Part shown: in pieces, positions 38,301-50,842 of the stretch
Position numbering within the stretch: position 1 is the first letter of the stretch
Layout of the letters: each line of letters starts with the position of its first letter
Position numbers and translations under genes: made by a program
NCBI GenBank assembly: GCA_035578155.1
Contig: JAPWDM010000044.1
Span: forward strand, 694,501-758,500
Length of the DNA stretch: 64,000 bases
Reading direction: 5' to 3'
DNA from: Brachynemurus nebulosus
Lineage: Eukaryota > Arthropoda > Insecta > Neuroptera > Myrmeleontidae
The notes under the pieces: generated by a model
The model's database searches: none
Told to the model about the DNA's origin: nothing
What the model saw: the letters and a program-made list of their open reading frames with translations, nothing else

Positions 38301-41300
38301 ATATCCTTGGTTGAGTCTGCCCTGCCCTAGTTGTACAGCCACTAGTCCCAGGTTTTTCATTAAGTCCCATATTTCGAGTCTCTGCATTTTCGTTATTTTC
38401 GTCAGGAGTAGCGTTATTCTGTAACAAGGTAGGTCGTCTTAGTTTTCTTTTAGGGATTTTCCGATTTTTAGTATCCGTCACTGCTGCCCTATTGTTAGTT
38501 TTAATAGTGATTTGTTTAAATTTTTTATGTAACTTATTATTTTGTTTATTTTCCTGAAAATAACTTATTTGGTTGGGTGAATAGTTGATGGGTGGTTCGC
38601 GTTTAGTATTTGTTTTATTAATTTTGTTTTCTTTGTTTTGGACCTGCTTTTGAAATGATTCGCGCAGTAACTTTTCACGTTCTTGTTGTACCATTTCCGC
38701 GTTGGGAGTTAATTTAGAGTCACATTTGGGTCCAAAAAATAATTCGTATGGAGTGCAATTTATGGCGTTATGTATGGAAGTGTTACATAAAAAAATTGTG
38801 TCTAACATTTTCAGGTTAGGTGAAGAAGATTTGTCTATGGCGTGATTGATACGGTATTTTTCCAGGAGTGTTGAATGAAACCGCTCAATAGGAGAATTTG
38901 ACGTTGAACTTCTAATAGCCGTTATATGTATATTAATTCCGTATGTTTCACAAAATTGTCTAAATCGTATAGAGTCGAACCCTTTTTCGGCGTCAACTAC
39001 TATATTTTTTGGCCGCCCGTATTGCGAAATATATTGCGTTATGGCTTCAAGAGTGGTGTGTTTCTTGTTTCAATTTCATACGCCTTTCACGTGAGAATTT
39101 ATCAATGACGGTTAAGTATTTTAAATTTTTCAAGTAAAATATGTCCATGTGAACAATTTCAAGAGGTTGTGTCGGCGTTTGGGTTAGTTCAAAAGTTTGC
39201 TTGAGAGGTCGTCGGTCGTATTTGTTCTCATGACAAAGCTTGCAATTGTTAACGTAATATTATATTTTTGATTTCAAATTTGGGAAGTAGTGGTTGCGTC
39301 ATAAATGATTAAAAGTCTCATTAATGCCCGTGTGTCTAAAGTCGTGGTATTTTTTTATAAGTTCGTCCTATTTTTCTTCTTCTAAAACGCCTTCAAGGAT
39401 TTTAGTGGCTCTAATAATACGATATTGTTTGCCTTGTGAAAAGCAATCAGAGTATATTCTTTGTGTTTTTAAGAACAATTCATCGTCGGGACAATAAAGA
39501 GCTAAAAGGAGTTTCAGTGGAACATTTTCTTTTATTATTGAGATAAGTGTATCGTCATCGTCAGATGTTAAGTTAATCGTGATACGTCGTCGTATATTGA
39601 AAAGTATTTCAAATTTACGTTTCCTGACATTCTGTGTATTCTCTGTTTTATTGATAATCAATTGATTTTTAAAATCGTTTAGGAGGTTTTCCGAAATTCG
39701 TATTAAAGATGTATCATCTTCGGAGGCACTGTGTACAGTTTCAGTAGAAGTACTATCTGACGAATTGTTATTGGTACTAGTGCTACTATTCATCGAATGA
39801 ATGCTACTATGAAGGTTGTTGTCTATTAATACACGAGAGAGTGCGTCTGCATTGGCATTTTGACGTCCTGGTTTGTGAATGATTTGATAGTCAAATTTTT
39901 CGAGTTTCAGTCTCCATCTTGCCAATTTACTATTGGGTTCTTTTAGAGATATGAGCCAACGAAGAGGTTGATGGTCAGTAATTATAGTGAAACGTCGTCC
40001 GTAAAGGTATGGTCTAAAATACTTCGTATGGGCATCGTATGGGCAACAGTTCTTTTTCTATTGTCGAGTAATTTTGTTCCTCGTGAGTCAGAGTTCGGGA
40101 TGCATAACAAATAGGATGGTCTTTTCCTATTGGGCCCTGTGATAAAATTGCACCAATTACCACATTGCTAGCATCGGTAGTCAAAATAAATTCCTTGTTG
40201 AAATCAGGGTAAGCGAGGATAGGATCGTTAGTAAGGAGATCCCTACAGGTATCGAAGCACTTAATGAATTCAGGTGTATGTTTGACAGTTTCACCTTTCT
40301 TCAGGCACTTGGTCATGGGTTTTGCAATTTAGCGAAATCTTTGATGAACTTCCTGTAGTAGCCTAAAAGTCCGAAAAATGATTTGATGTCTTTTTGAGTT
40401 TTCGGGATGGGAAATTTTTGAATAGTTCGAACTTGGTCCGGATTTGGCTTAATTCCTGCGTCGGTTAAAACATGTCCTAAAAAATCTATCTCACGTCTAA
40501 GAAATTCATTTTTGTCAAGTTGGATTTTTAGATTTTCGTCTTTTAGTCCACTGATTACTTTGTCTAAATTAACTATGTGTTCTTGTAATGATGTCGAGTA
40601 AACAATAATGTCGTCCATGTATACCAGACACGATGTTCCCTGTAAGTCCTTTAAAACGTTATCCACAACCCGTTGAAAGGTTGACGGAGCGTTTTTTAAC
40701 TCAAAGGGCATGCGTACGTACCCGTAATGCCCGTGGTCTACTGTGAAGGTAGTCTTTTCTCTATCGCGCGGATGTACTTCGATCTGATGAAAACCAGATG
40801 CTAAATCTAAGGTGGTGAAGTACATGCACTTTCCTAATTTGTCTAGTATATCTGTAATGTTGGGAATGAGGTATTTGTCTCCTATCGTCTTGTCATTTAA
40901 TTTTCGGTAGTCCACGTCTAATCTCCATTTCTGTTTCCCGCTCGCGTCCTGTTTCTTTGGAACAATCCAAATGGGACTACTCCAGGGCGAGTAACTAGAT
41001 CTAATTATTCCCTGCTGTAATATTTTGTCTATTTGAGTTTTTACTTCGCTCCTATGTATAGACGGGTATCGATAAGATTTTGTGTAGATAGATAAATCGT
41101 CAGTCGTTTTAATTTCGTGCTTAATTTTGTTTGTAAAAGTTAAGTCCTGTCCGTCTTTATAAAATATATCTTCGTATTTACGACAGATTTTGAAAATTGC
41201 TTTTTCTCTTTAGTGTTTAAATGTTCTGTCCTAATTAGATTTTCTATAGGAGGTTGAATATTATCGTTATTCGAAACAATTTGGTTAAAATTGCAATCAT

Positions 41301-41393
41301 TAAAATCATGATTTAGAATTTCGACTTTTAGTGGTTGTTCAATTAAAAACTTTTGGCTACTATTAGTCAAATTGATTACCGGTGCAAATATGT
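38301..41393 (-). pseudogene. pol remnant of element A (linker, RT, RNase H, integrase)
   Basis: RT occupies about 40313-40980: [25 protein letters not shown] and YMDD (residues 99-102 of the frame starting MDYRKLN). MPFELKNAP replaces the near-universal MPFGLKNAP. RNase H spans about 39890-40316 ([14 protein letters not shown], then HKPGRQNANADALSR), with shifts near 40315, 40020 and 39930. The integrase core (38810-39367) is only recognisable in pieces (TVIDKFS). Its tail (38301-38808: HNAINCTPYELFFGPK) is open and basic. Several frameshifts and stops make it inactive. Confidence 0.75.
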
Positions 41394-41989
41394 GTTAATC
41401 ATTTGCTCTGTATACACCTGAAGAGACCAAAAATTTTTTCAGACATTTACTTTCGCTTTACTTTAATAAAATACCCCTGTCGCAGCATCTGCATAACATA
41501 GCGAATTTCTAAATATTGGGCATTGGTGAATCTCATCTAAGACCTGTACCCACTTAAAATAATTCAGCTTTCTAAGAGTGAAAGTATTTTAAAAATCAGT
41601 TGAATAGTTAATTTTTGGCGCTTTTTCGCATAAGGCGCTTGGCGCATATATCCATTTAAAATAGTTTAACTTTCTGATGGTGAAAAAATGTTCAAAATCG
41701 ATTGAGTAGTTCATATTTATACCCAACTAAAATAGTTTAGCTTTCTATTTATTTTTGGTATATTTGGGACCCAAGACCCCGAACGGACTTTGTACAACAT
41801 GGTGCTATCCACCTAAAATAAGTTAGTTCTCTAGCAATGAGAAAATTTTGAGAATCGGTTCGGTAGCTTATTTCTGGTGTTTCCGGATCTGCGAGATCCC
41901 GGTGGACCTCCTTTATATATATATATATAATGATATTTTATCTTTCTAACAGTCAAAGTATTTTTGGCGTTGTGTAGTTTTCTATGCCG
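41394..41989. repeat. Foldback terminus and minisatellite-type units
   Basis: AATACCCCTGTCGCAGCATC (41470) is a terminus of the TA-cored foldback family. 41520-41915 repeats AAATAGTTTAGCTTTCTA and GGTGTTTCCGGATCTGCGAG units almost as at 28487-28762, then a short TA tract. Confidence 0.7.
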
Positions 41990-42960
41990 CATTTGCATCC
42001 GCATAACAGTTGTGGATTTCAGATAACATACTGTACTTATCTAAAATAGTTTACCTCTGAAATACTGAAAAAATTTTCAAAATCGGTCAGTTATTTTATT
42101 TTTGACACTTCTGGGTCTCATGGACTCTGTCGGACCTTACACAAGGTAATCTATATGTATCTAAAATAGTTTAGCTCTTTAACAGCGAAAAAATTGTCAA
42201 AATCGGTCGGTTAGTTTATTTTTGGCGCTTAAAAGATCCGAGGACTCTGGCCGACCTCATACAACATATAAGCTAAATCCATCTAAAATAGTTTACCTCT
42301 GTAATAGTGAAAAAATTTTCAAAATCAGTCGGTTATTGTATTTTTGACACTTTTAGATCCAATGGACCCCAGCGGACCTTACATAAGCTAATCTATATCT
42401 ATCTAAAATAGTTTAGCTCTCTAACAGTGAAAAAATTTCTAAAATCGGTCGGTTAGTTTATTGTTGACACTTTTGGGTCCAGTGGACCCTGGCGAACCTT
42501 ACATTACGTATTCTATATCTACCTCAAATAGCTTAATTCTTTGACAATGAGAAAATTTTCAAAATCGGTCCCTTATTTTATTTTTGACACTTCTAGATTC
42601 AGTGGACCTTGCATAAGGTAATCTATATCTTTCTAAAATAGTTTAGCTCTCTGACTGTGAAAAAATTTTTAAAATCGGTCGGTTAGTTTATTTTTGACAC
42701 TTTTGGGTCCCATAGACCCTGGCTGACCTTACATTACGTAATCTATATCTATCTAAAATAGCTTAGATCTTTGACAGTGAAAAAATTTTCAGAACTGGTC
42801 GGCTAGTTTATTTTTTACAATCATGGGATCAACGGACCCTGGCGGGTCATATAAGTTATGGTAGTCCGTGAGGGTCTTGCGGACATCAGTTAATAATTTA
42901 ACTAATTCAAATATTTTAGCTTACTAACGGTGAAAAAATTTTTAAAATCGATTGAGTAGT
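41990..42960. repeat. ~120-bp minisatellite, about 7-8 units
   Basis: The unit has ATCTATATCTATCTAAAATA, GTTTAGCTCT, ACAGTGAAAAAATTTTCAAA, ATCGGTCGGTTAGTTTATTT and TTGACACTTTTGGGTCC in order. Anchors (CTAAAATAG) lie at 42041, 42161, 42283, 42403, 42523, 42633 and 42763. Units differ by perhaps 10-20 percent. Confidence 0.85.
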
Positions 42961-44159
42961 TAATTTTTGGCATTTTTATGTCCAGTTCTTTAATAGTATT
43001 TTACAATATAAGTTCCGTAAGTTGCTTTTACTGATAGAGAAAATATTGCGAAAACGAGACCCGCAGGGTCGAGTTTTGGCAATTTTCGAGATCAGTAAAT
43101 GCACTTAACGCATCGTGTATTGTATAATATTTTTTGCACGATCGATTTAAAATAATTAAAGAATAAAAGTATGTTAAATAAAAAATAAAATTCAGATAAT
43201 ATAGGTGAAATTTATATTTCTGTTATGACATAGAATGCCATTAATAAATATTATAAATATTCATAACAGCTAATACGAATCTTTGTAGTGACAATTGACA
43301 ACCTATATTATTTGTAGATAAAAAATTAAGTGTCAATATTTCACTGGCGTGAGTATTTTTTTGAATTTTCTATTATTGAGGAAAATAGTTTATTAAACTA
43401 TAATATTAGTGAGAATAATGAAATTGATGAAGCATTTTATTTTTGGCTGCAAATTTATTCTCGTAAAATGAAAGGAAGGTTATGAAAACCACAGAAAATT
43501 TTAATGATTGAACGACCTTTTGAAATGTCAATAAAATAAGAAGGTTAATGCCAACAATAATAATAATAATGTGCAAACTAGTGAAAATTTTCATACTAAT
43601 CGATTTATTTTCCTAATTGTTCAAATTGTACTTTTAATTTCAATATAAATAAATAAATGCAATCATTTTTGAGCTAATTTCACTTACCACACTCCTATTC
43701 ACTTACCACGCATCTATTTCACTTACCGCACTGTTATTTTTTTGTTTCCATGGATATAAACAAACGTTCGGGAAATGTAACTTACCAGCATTGTCAACAG
43801 CATCGGTAAATGCATGAAAATACACGATCTGCAAAAAATTTTTTTCCTGGCATATATACATTATTATTATGTTATTTTTCTATAATATTTAATAATATTA
43901 TATCATAACATTACTTTTATTATCTTGTTCATTTAAAATTCAATAAAAAAAAAATCTTCATTTTATATGCTTAAAATATTTGGCTTGAGTAGGGCAATCG
44001 ACAAGCCATTTTGCGTACAGAAATATGTGCGCCAAGTTAGTACTTCTCCCGCATGAGTAATAAAAAATTATAAGAACATTTTCTTCATAATTTTTTTTTC
44101 CTTTTCAACGATGTATAAATCGAACTGTCTTATGATAGGATCGAATGATAAAAAATGGC
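42961..44159. other. Non-coding stretch with a short GTAAGTGAA repeat
   Basis: 43677-43740 holds three ~20-bp units reading TTCACTTACCrCry on the plus strand; the reverse complement carries GTAAGTGAA. No gene is recognised. Confidence 0.45.
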
Positions 44160-44376
<217 letters not shown>

Positions 44377-44825
44377 TTATTAAAAAAAATTTATTTTCTT
44401 TTGTTACAATAATAATATTACAATAATTTGCTTTTCGAACAACGAGCAACTCGGAAATAGTTCTTGTATCAAATCGAGACTAAATCTAATCTTTAGTTGT
44501 GATGACAACTATTTATATGTTTTTTGAGAAGCTAACTATCCGTTAAATTTGACTATTTCAGAGTTTTTGTTACAATTTGCTTATTTAGTATAAAAATAGA
44601 GATACATATTAAAATTGATAATAATAATAATTAAAACAATAAGTATAAGCTGTGATTTGCTTAATAAGTCTTTTCACACGCTCAGTGTGTTTGTATATCG
44701 TCAACAATATTATAAGGAAATGAACTTGATACTGTATTTGAAGAATTGCATTATAAGCTTTTTCGCACGTTACAATATTAGATAGTGTTTATGTGTTAAA
44801 TACTATAGTAGGTATACATAACTCT
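44377..44825 (-). repeat. 3' LTR of element B (end truncated)
   Basis: On the minus strand it starts AGTTATGTATACCTACTATA, the AGTTA start typical of errantivirus LTRs. It is nearly identical to 61351-61814. Its last ~25 bp, including the ACGCGAAACGTGTAATT end, are replaced by a TA tract. Confidence 0.9.
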
Positions 44826-44840
44826 TCCCCCCCCTCCCTA
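44826..44840 (-). promoter_or_regulatory. Polypurine tract of element B
   Basis: GGGAGGGGGGGGAAG on the minus strand sits directly before the 3' LTR start AGTTA, the expected primer for plus-strand DNA synthesis. Confidence 0.85.
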
Positions 44841-46420
44841 AGATAAGGCCGATGGCCATAAGAACTGGACTTTCTTATTCTGTGCAGCAGGATCGTAATG
44901 TAATTGGATTGCAGTTGTGGTAGTCGAATTTTTCTTAATGCAGCAGATGTTTGTGATTATACTTGAAATGATGATTGCTACGATGAGTATGTATGTGATA
45001 GACGTATGAACGATTCCTTTTGTTTCCAGGACTTCCAATTTTTCTCGATTTTCGATGTAGTATGATTGTAGTTTTGGCAGATTCAATTTTTCTTTATATT
45101 TGGAAACGTTGATTTGTAAATTGTATACAGGCAATAAGTGGACTTGGTTATTGAAATTAATAACTTGATTTGTGTAATTTCGTTAATAATTATACTACAA
45201 TTTTCGTAGTAAAAAAGGACGGTTCCCGTAATGTTTCGTTTATTGATGCCACACGTGGTTGATATTTCCAGATTGTTTGAATTTTTTATAATTATTTAGT
45301 TGTCGCGAATTGATTTTATTACTGTAGTGTTTTTGTCGTTTTCGTAAGGACAGCTTGCTTCTTGACCAAGGAAGATGTTTCCAAGACATTTGGAATGTTT
45401 TAACTTTATTCCATTATCCTTTGGTTGCAGATGAAAAGTTGCTCTATTTTAGGACACTTATCGTCTCTTAAATACAATTCGAACTCATTCATTAATGCAT
45501 AAGGTTTAGTTAATTTTATCGTTTTTAAATCAAGTGTAGGTAAGGATTCTAATTGATTAAGTTTATATTTTTGGGAATAGAAATTTGGAATTCGAATACT
45601 AAAAATTATTTTCGTGTCATTGTAATAAGCTTGTAAGTCCAAAAATTCATAAATTTGTTCAAATGAGGAAATCGGTATTTTTTGATGTTTAAGTGACAGG
45701 AAAGCGTGATCTAATTCGTTTGGTAACAGAGTAGTTTTGGCTACGACATTTAGTCTAGTTAAATTGATTGATTCGATGATTTCTTTGAAGTGATCATTGA
45801 GAGTATCAATACTATAATTCAGTTGATAAAAGTATTGCATAAATTTGAAATCATCTTCTTCAACCCTGTTTAATTGTGATGAATATGATTTCAAGTAAGT
45901 GTTAATTATTTCCTGTTGTTCGTTAATGTGTTTCGTTATATTTTCAAAACGTTCTATCATTTGTGCATTAATAGGAGTCTGTTTATTTAATTGATCAATT
46001 GCATTTTTTTTATTAGATTGTAATAATTGAATATTTTTGTTAATTTCTATAGCATCATCATTATCCATGTTTCCAGTAATTGTTTTAATCAAACTCTTCA
46101 AGGCATTAATTAAAGCCCGTTTCATTAATTTTCTTGGGTATATTATACGAAAATTATTTTCTAATGTTTTATATTTTAAATGTAAAATATTAATTGTTCT
46201 GTTTGCAACTGATTTTTGTGTGAGAAGGTTTATTGATTCCTTAATGTATTTCATGTAATGGTCATGATTCCTGATTACTCGTGCCTGGCCTAGGTTCATT
46301 ATCATCAGCCCGGGGTTGCTCGTCAGGTCGTTCAATTCTATTTTTTGTGTCATTGTTACCGTCACTAGGGCGAGTCTGAAGTTTAGGAGGTCTCTTTAGT
46401 TTTTGTGTATGAAGTTTTCT
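44841..46420 (-). pseudogene. env (F-like glycoprotein) of element B
   Basis: A frame of 319 codons (46365-45406) has NPGLMIMNLGQARVIRNH near its start and a furin-type RKLMKR site. ALINALKSLIKTITGNMDND follows (fusion-peptide type), then a long helical stalk. Frameshifts and stops at about 45405-45135 interrupt it. The C-terminal piece (45134-44838) restores a membrane span (ILIVAIIISSIITNICC) and cytoplasmic tail up to the polypurine tract. The layout matches errantivirus Env. The start overlaps the end of pol. Inactive as it stands. Confidence 0.75.
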
Positions 46421-47726
46421 ATTTTTACTATCCCTAATCGTAATTCTATTGTTATTTCTAACTGTAACCTGTTTAAATTTTGAATGCAACTTATTATTAT
46501 GTCTTTTTTCTGTAAGATACGTTTGTGAATTGGGATCATAATTTAGCCGGTTTTCTCTATTATTATTTAACTTTTCTAATTTCTTGTTTTTGTTTTGTAA
46601 TGTGTGTTGATGAACTTTGTCGAAAAGTTCTTACTGTTTTTCTCTTATATCTTGCGAATTAGGTTTTAATTGTATGTTATATTTACGCCCAAAAAATAAT
46701 TCAAACGGTGTATATTTGGTTGTTGAGTGGATTGAATTATTATAGGTAAAAATAGCTTAAAGGAGTTTTTGTTTAGGTCTTTCGGGTGGAGGATAGTCTG
46801 TACGTGTGTTGTGTACTATTCGGTATATTTCCAAAAGCGTAGAATGGAACCTCTCTATTGGTGAATTAGAGTTGGAGCTTCTGACGAAGGTAATGTGTAA
46901 TTGAATGTTACAATTTTCACAGAACGCTTTAAATCTAGTGGAATCGAATCCTTTTTCCGAATCAACAATAAGGTTAGTTGGTTGTCCGTATGTGACAATG
47001 AATTTAGATAGTGCTTCAACTAAGTGTACACTATTACGGGTTTCGAGCATATATGCTTGGGAAAATTTGGAGTATTTATCAATTATGGTGAAAATTGAAA
47101 CTTTCTCAATATAAAGGATGTCACAATGTACAATTTCTAACGGTCTGGCTGGTGTCTGTGTTAATTCGAATTTCTGTTTAGGAGGTCTACGGTCATACTT
47201 ATTTTCGTTATATATTTTACAGTGAGAAATTATGTACGAAACTTTAGATTTTAAATTTGGAAAATAGTATTCACGTTTCAGATGAGCGATTGTTTCAACT
47301 ATTCCTCTATGTCTACTTGTGTGGTGATAGTCATTTATAATACGATCTTGTTCGTCTTCATTTTCTATGTTCGTTACTATTTGAGTGCACCTAATGAGTT
47401 TAAATTGTCCTTGGAAAAAGTATTCAGAATAAATGTTTTGAAATTGATTGAACAAATTATCGCCTTCGCAATAGATAGCTGTTAATTTTTTAGGAGATAA
47501 AAATTCTTTAAAAATTATGATAAATGTGCGTTTGTCGTAATTTGGAAATTGAAAATATTGTCTACGTTTTGTTTTGAAAAGTACCATTAGTCGTCCATTT
47601 GGTTGGTCATTATTTTATTTAAGTTCAATTTATTCGTTGAAGTCGTTAAGTGGATTTTCTGAAATTCTGATTAATGAAGTAGCGTCTTCGTCAGCGCTAT
47701 GTATTGTGTCGTTACTAGTGTGTCTG
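46262..47726 (-). pseudogene. Integrase and pol C-terminus of element B
   Basis: In the 276-codon frame 47587-46757, the zinc motif has H89, H93 and C123, but the last Cys is replaced (HCKIYN, Y126). The catalytic triad is D156, D209 and E245, with exactly 35 residues between the last two. The frame breaks at about 46757. The basic tail (46489-46262, FKQVTVRNNNRITIRDSKNR) continues in another frame. It follows the RNase H linker across the C insertion. Confidence 0.75.
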
Positions 47727-47941
47727 GTGTACCGGGCACAAGATTGCCGTGAAAATGTAAATTTCTTAATTTTATAAATTCATACAGATTGCCGTATGAA
47801 ATATGAAAACTAAAATTATAACTATTGAATTAGTTTTCCAAGCAACTAAAATAATAAAATAAAATCAGTCTAATACTGAATTTCAAAAGAGAAACTTGTT
47901 TTTTATTTCTTAAGAAATTATTTGAAAGCGGTATTGTGATA
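47727..47941 (+). repeat. 5' LTR of element C
   Basis: 215 bp, TGTACCGGGCACAAGATTGC to GCGGTATTGTGATA. It differs from the 3' LTR at scattered positions (a few percent), so the insertion is not very recent. Confidence 0.9.
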
Positions 47942-47943
47942 AG

Positions 47944-47968
47944 TGGTGACCAACCGACGTTTGATTTG
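47944..47968 (+). promoter_or_regulatory. Primer-binding site of element C (tRNA-Trp type)
   Basis: TGGTGACCAACCGACG then TTTGATTTGG, three bases after the LTR. It matches the complement of the tRNA-Trp 3' end (TGGTGACCCCGACGTGATTT) apart from two short indels. CsRn1-group elements are known to prime with tRNA-Trp. Confidence 0.6.
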
Positions 47969-48043
47969 GTGAGTCGTTAACCATTTATTTTTTATTATTT
48001 ATTATATACTTGCTTTTGAAAATATTTGTTTTCAAAACAAATC

Positions 48044-48787
48044 ATGCCACGAACAAACCAACTTGTTCAATTACAAACTACATCAGAACGGCAGGCGGAT
48101 TTTGTAAATGAAAAACTGCCACCATTCGATAGAAATGATGTGGAGTTGTTGGAATGCGAGATGTTATTTAAAATAAAAGATATTTCGAATGATGAAAATA
48201 AATATGTTATTGTTACGCTTGCTTTGGACAATGAGACGTCACAAAAAGTAAAACATATAATTACTTTAAATGGTGATGAAAACAAATATGAAAAATTAGA
48301 GCATGAACTGTTCAGGTTATTTGCATTAACTGATAGTCAGAAATTTAATTCTTTATTTAAGAAAGAAAATTTTGAAAATTCGCGACCATCAGAAATGATG
48401 AATAAGATAAAGTTTCTGGCAAATGATTTGAACTTGAAAGATTCTTTTCTCAAGCAAATATTTTTAAATAATGTACCGACAAGTGTTTTGCCTTTTTTGT
48501 GTGCATTGGATAAACTATCTATTGATGATTTGGGTAGAACAGCTGATGATATGTTGGATTCTTTAAAAAAAATCAGATAAATGAAATTACAAATAAAGAT
48601 CAGAAATTTGACCAAATTTTGCAAGAAATTAATGTCATTAAAGAAAAATTTGGAAAATCCAATAAAAATCATAATTTCCATAGTAATAAAAATAAAAAAG
48701 GAAATTGGAAATGGAATGCACGCAAGAAGGTGCATTAAGCCATGCTGCTGGCAAGCACTGACTGAAAAATCAAAAAATGTAAAATGA
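48044..48787 (+). pseudogene. gag of element C
   Basis: The frame to 48580 starts MPRTNQLVQL and contains LPPFDRNDVELLECEMLFKI, YEKLEHELFRLFALTDSQKF and RPSEMMNKIKFLANDLNL, the capsid pattern of CsRn1/Kabuki-type Gag. The nucleocapsid part lies after a frameshift at about 48580, where only HARRCIKPCCW remains of the C-x3-H-x-C-x-C knuckle. It would form the particle core. Confidence 0.7.
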
Positions 48788-49188
48788 TTATTAGAAGATT
48801 GGCTAATAGGCATAAACAAGTAAAAATCCAATCGCATAAAAAGACAAATAAAATTTTTCATAATAATTTTACTAGAAATAATCAAAATTTAATTTATTTC
48901 TGTGATAAATATCATGATATCAAAATTTTGTTAGATACAGGAGCTTATTTATCATTGGTACCAGCCTATAAATTTAAGGGTAGGAAAATTGATAAAAATT
49001 TTGATTTATGGGCTGCTAATAATTCAAAAATTCAAACTTTTGGAAAGATTAAATTAAATATTCGAATGTTTAATAGGGATTTTGAATGGAATTTCATAAT
49101 TGCTGATGTTTCACAAGCAATTATAGGAATTGATTTTTTAAAAAATTTTAATTTAGGGATTGATTTTAAAAGTAATAAATTGACATAA
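48784..49188 (+). pseudogene. Protease region of element C
   Basis: The aspartic protease motif is ILLDTGAYLSLVPA, followed by LWAANNSKIQTFG and FIIADVSQAIIGIDFLKNF (the flap and second-half pattern of Ty3/gypsy proteases). A stop (TAA at 49186) separates it from RT, although the original product was a single Pol polyprotein. Confidence 0.7.
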
Positions 49189-49194
49189 GCTAAT

Positions 49195-50820
49195 GTGAAT
49201 CATGTTGGCGAAACCAACGATTATGTCAAAATTAATAATATTAAAATTAATGATGAATTTCTTGAAATATTAAAAGAATTTCCTAAATTAACCCGTTTAG
49301 ATAGTTTTACGGGTGAAACTAAATATAATACAGTTCACAGAATTATTACTAAAGGCCATCCCTTGCATTGTCGCTCTCGCCGGCTTAATCCAGAGGAGTT
49401 GGAGGCTGCAAAAGCACATTTTAAAGAATTAATGGATTTAGGAATTTGTAGACTTTCTTCTTCTGAATGGGCTTCACCCTTGTTAATGGTTAAGAAATCT
49501 GACGGTACTTATCGCGCCTTGATGACAACCGTAGATTAAATTTGATTACGATTCCGGGCAGATATCCAATTCCTAATATACATGATTTTAACATCGACTT
49601 GTATAATAAAACAATTTTTTCCAAAAATAGATTGGAAACGTACTTATTATCAAATTAGAGTAGCTGAAGAGGATATTCCGAAAACAGCTATTATTACACC
49701 TTTTGGTTTATTTGAATTTGTAAGAATGCCGTTTGGATTATGTGGAGCGGCACAAACTTTTTCACGTTTCATGTCTGAAGTTTTAAAAGATTGCAACTTT
49801 GTGTTTGCATATCTTGATGATTTGTTGATTGTTAGCAGCAATAAAAAAGAACACTTGCTTCATTTACGAACAGTATTTAATAAGCTAAATGAAGCTGGTA
49901 TAGTTATTAATCCTAAAAAAAGTATCTTTGGTGTATCAGAACTTGAGTTTTTGGGACATAATATTAATTCGGAAGGAATTAAACCATCTGAGGCTAAAAC
50001 TCAGGCAATTAAGGATTTCCCAGTTCCCAAAGATCAAAAACAATTAAGAAATTTTTTGGGATTGGTTAATTTTTATAACAGATTTATAAAAGATTGTTCT
50101 AGAATTCTGATCCCATTAAATAAATTGGTCATACCTGAAAAAGCTTCTAAAAAAGAAGTTGCATTGGATCAGACAGTACTAGATGCATTTAATTTAGTTA
50201 AAGAAAAATTATGTCATGTTGTTCGATTTGCTCATCCACTAAAGAAAACTCAAACCTGTATATGTACAGATGCGTCAGATACAGGAATTGGGGCGGTTTT
50301 ACAACAGAAAATTGGTGATCATTGGAAACTTTTGGGTTTCACCTCACAGAAGTTAACTAGTGCTGAAATGAAATACAGTACATTTTCCAGAGAATTATTG
50401 GCCATATTTTTTGGCATTAAAAAATTTAAACATTTTGTTGAGAGCAGAGAATTTTTTGTTCAAACCGACCATAAGCCTTTAGCGGCGGATTTGAATTCGA
50501 CTAATAACAATCAATTGAATCGTGACATAAGAAATTTAAATTTTGTGTCACAATTCACTAATGATATCAGATACATCAAAGGTATTGAAAATGTACCAGC
50601 AGATTTTTGCTCACGGATCAATAATATAAAATTGGATGGAGTTTTCAGTCGTCCCGATTACGCTGAAATTTCCAATCATCAAAAAGTTGATCCGGAACTA
50701 AAACAAATTCTGGAAAATAGAAAATTTAATATGGAGCTTGTTACTGTGCCAAATTGTGGTTTACAATTGTGGTGTTTAATTAGAGATAAAAAAGTATTTT
50801 ATTTACGTACCACAAGTTGA
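49195..50820 (+). pseudogene. Reverse transcriptase and RNase H of element C
   Basis: The N-terminal part (49195-49539: RIITKGHPLHCRSRRLNPEE, SSEWASPLLMVKKSDGTYRA) shifts frame at about 49530-49580. The main frame has KIDW (first catalytic Asp), MPFGLCGAAQTFSRFM, YLDD (residues 77-80), and LEFLGHNINSEGI. RNase H follows with CTDASDTGIG (Asp at 230), YSTFSRELLAI and TDHKPL. A further +1/-2 shift at about 50805 joins to the integrase. Confidence 0.8.
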
Positions 50821-50842
50821 CAGAGAAAATGTAATTAAAGTT

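Larger units (their letters stand above)
37551..41393 (-). mobile_element. Errantivirus-like LTR retrotransposon A, truncated both ends
   Basis: Minus-strand order is protease linker, RT, RNase H, integrase, env: the Ty3/gypsy order with env of the errantivirus group. gag, both LTRs and the env C-terminus are missing. The 5' side stops at a foldback/minisatellite block and the 3' side at the repeat at 37248-37550. It is a diverged relative of element B: RT, RNase H, integrase tail and env all align. Confidence 0.85.

Noticed and set aside
48067..48885. Minus-strand frames of 72 and 182 codons
   Set aside because: Shadows of the gag region of element C.
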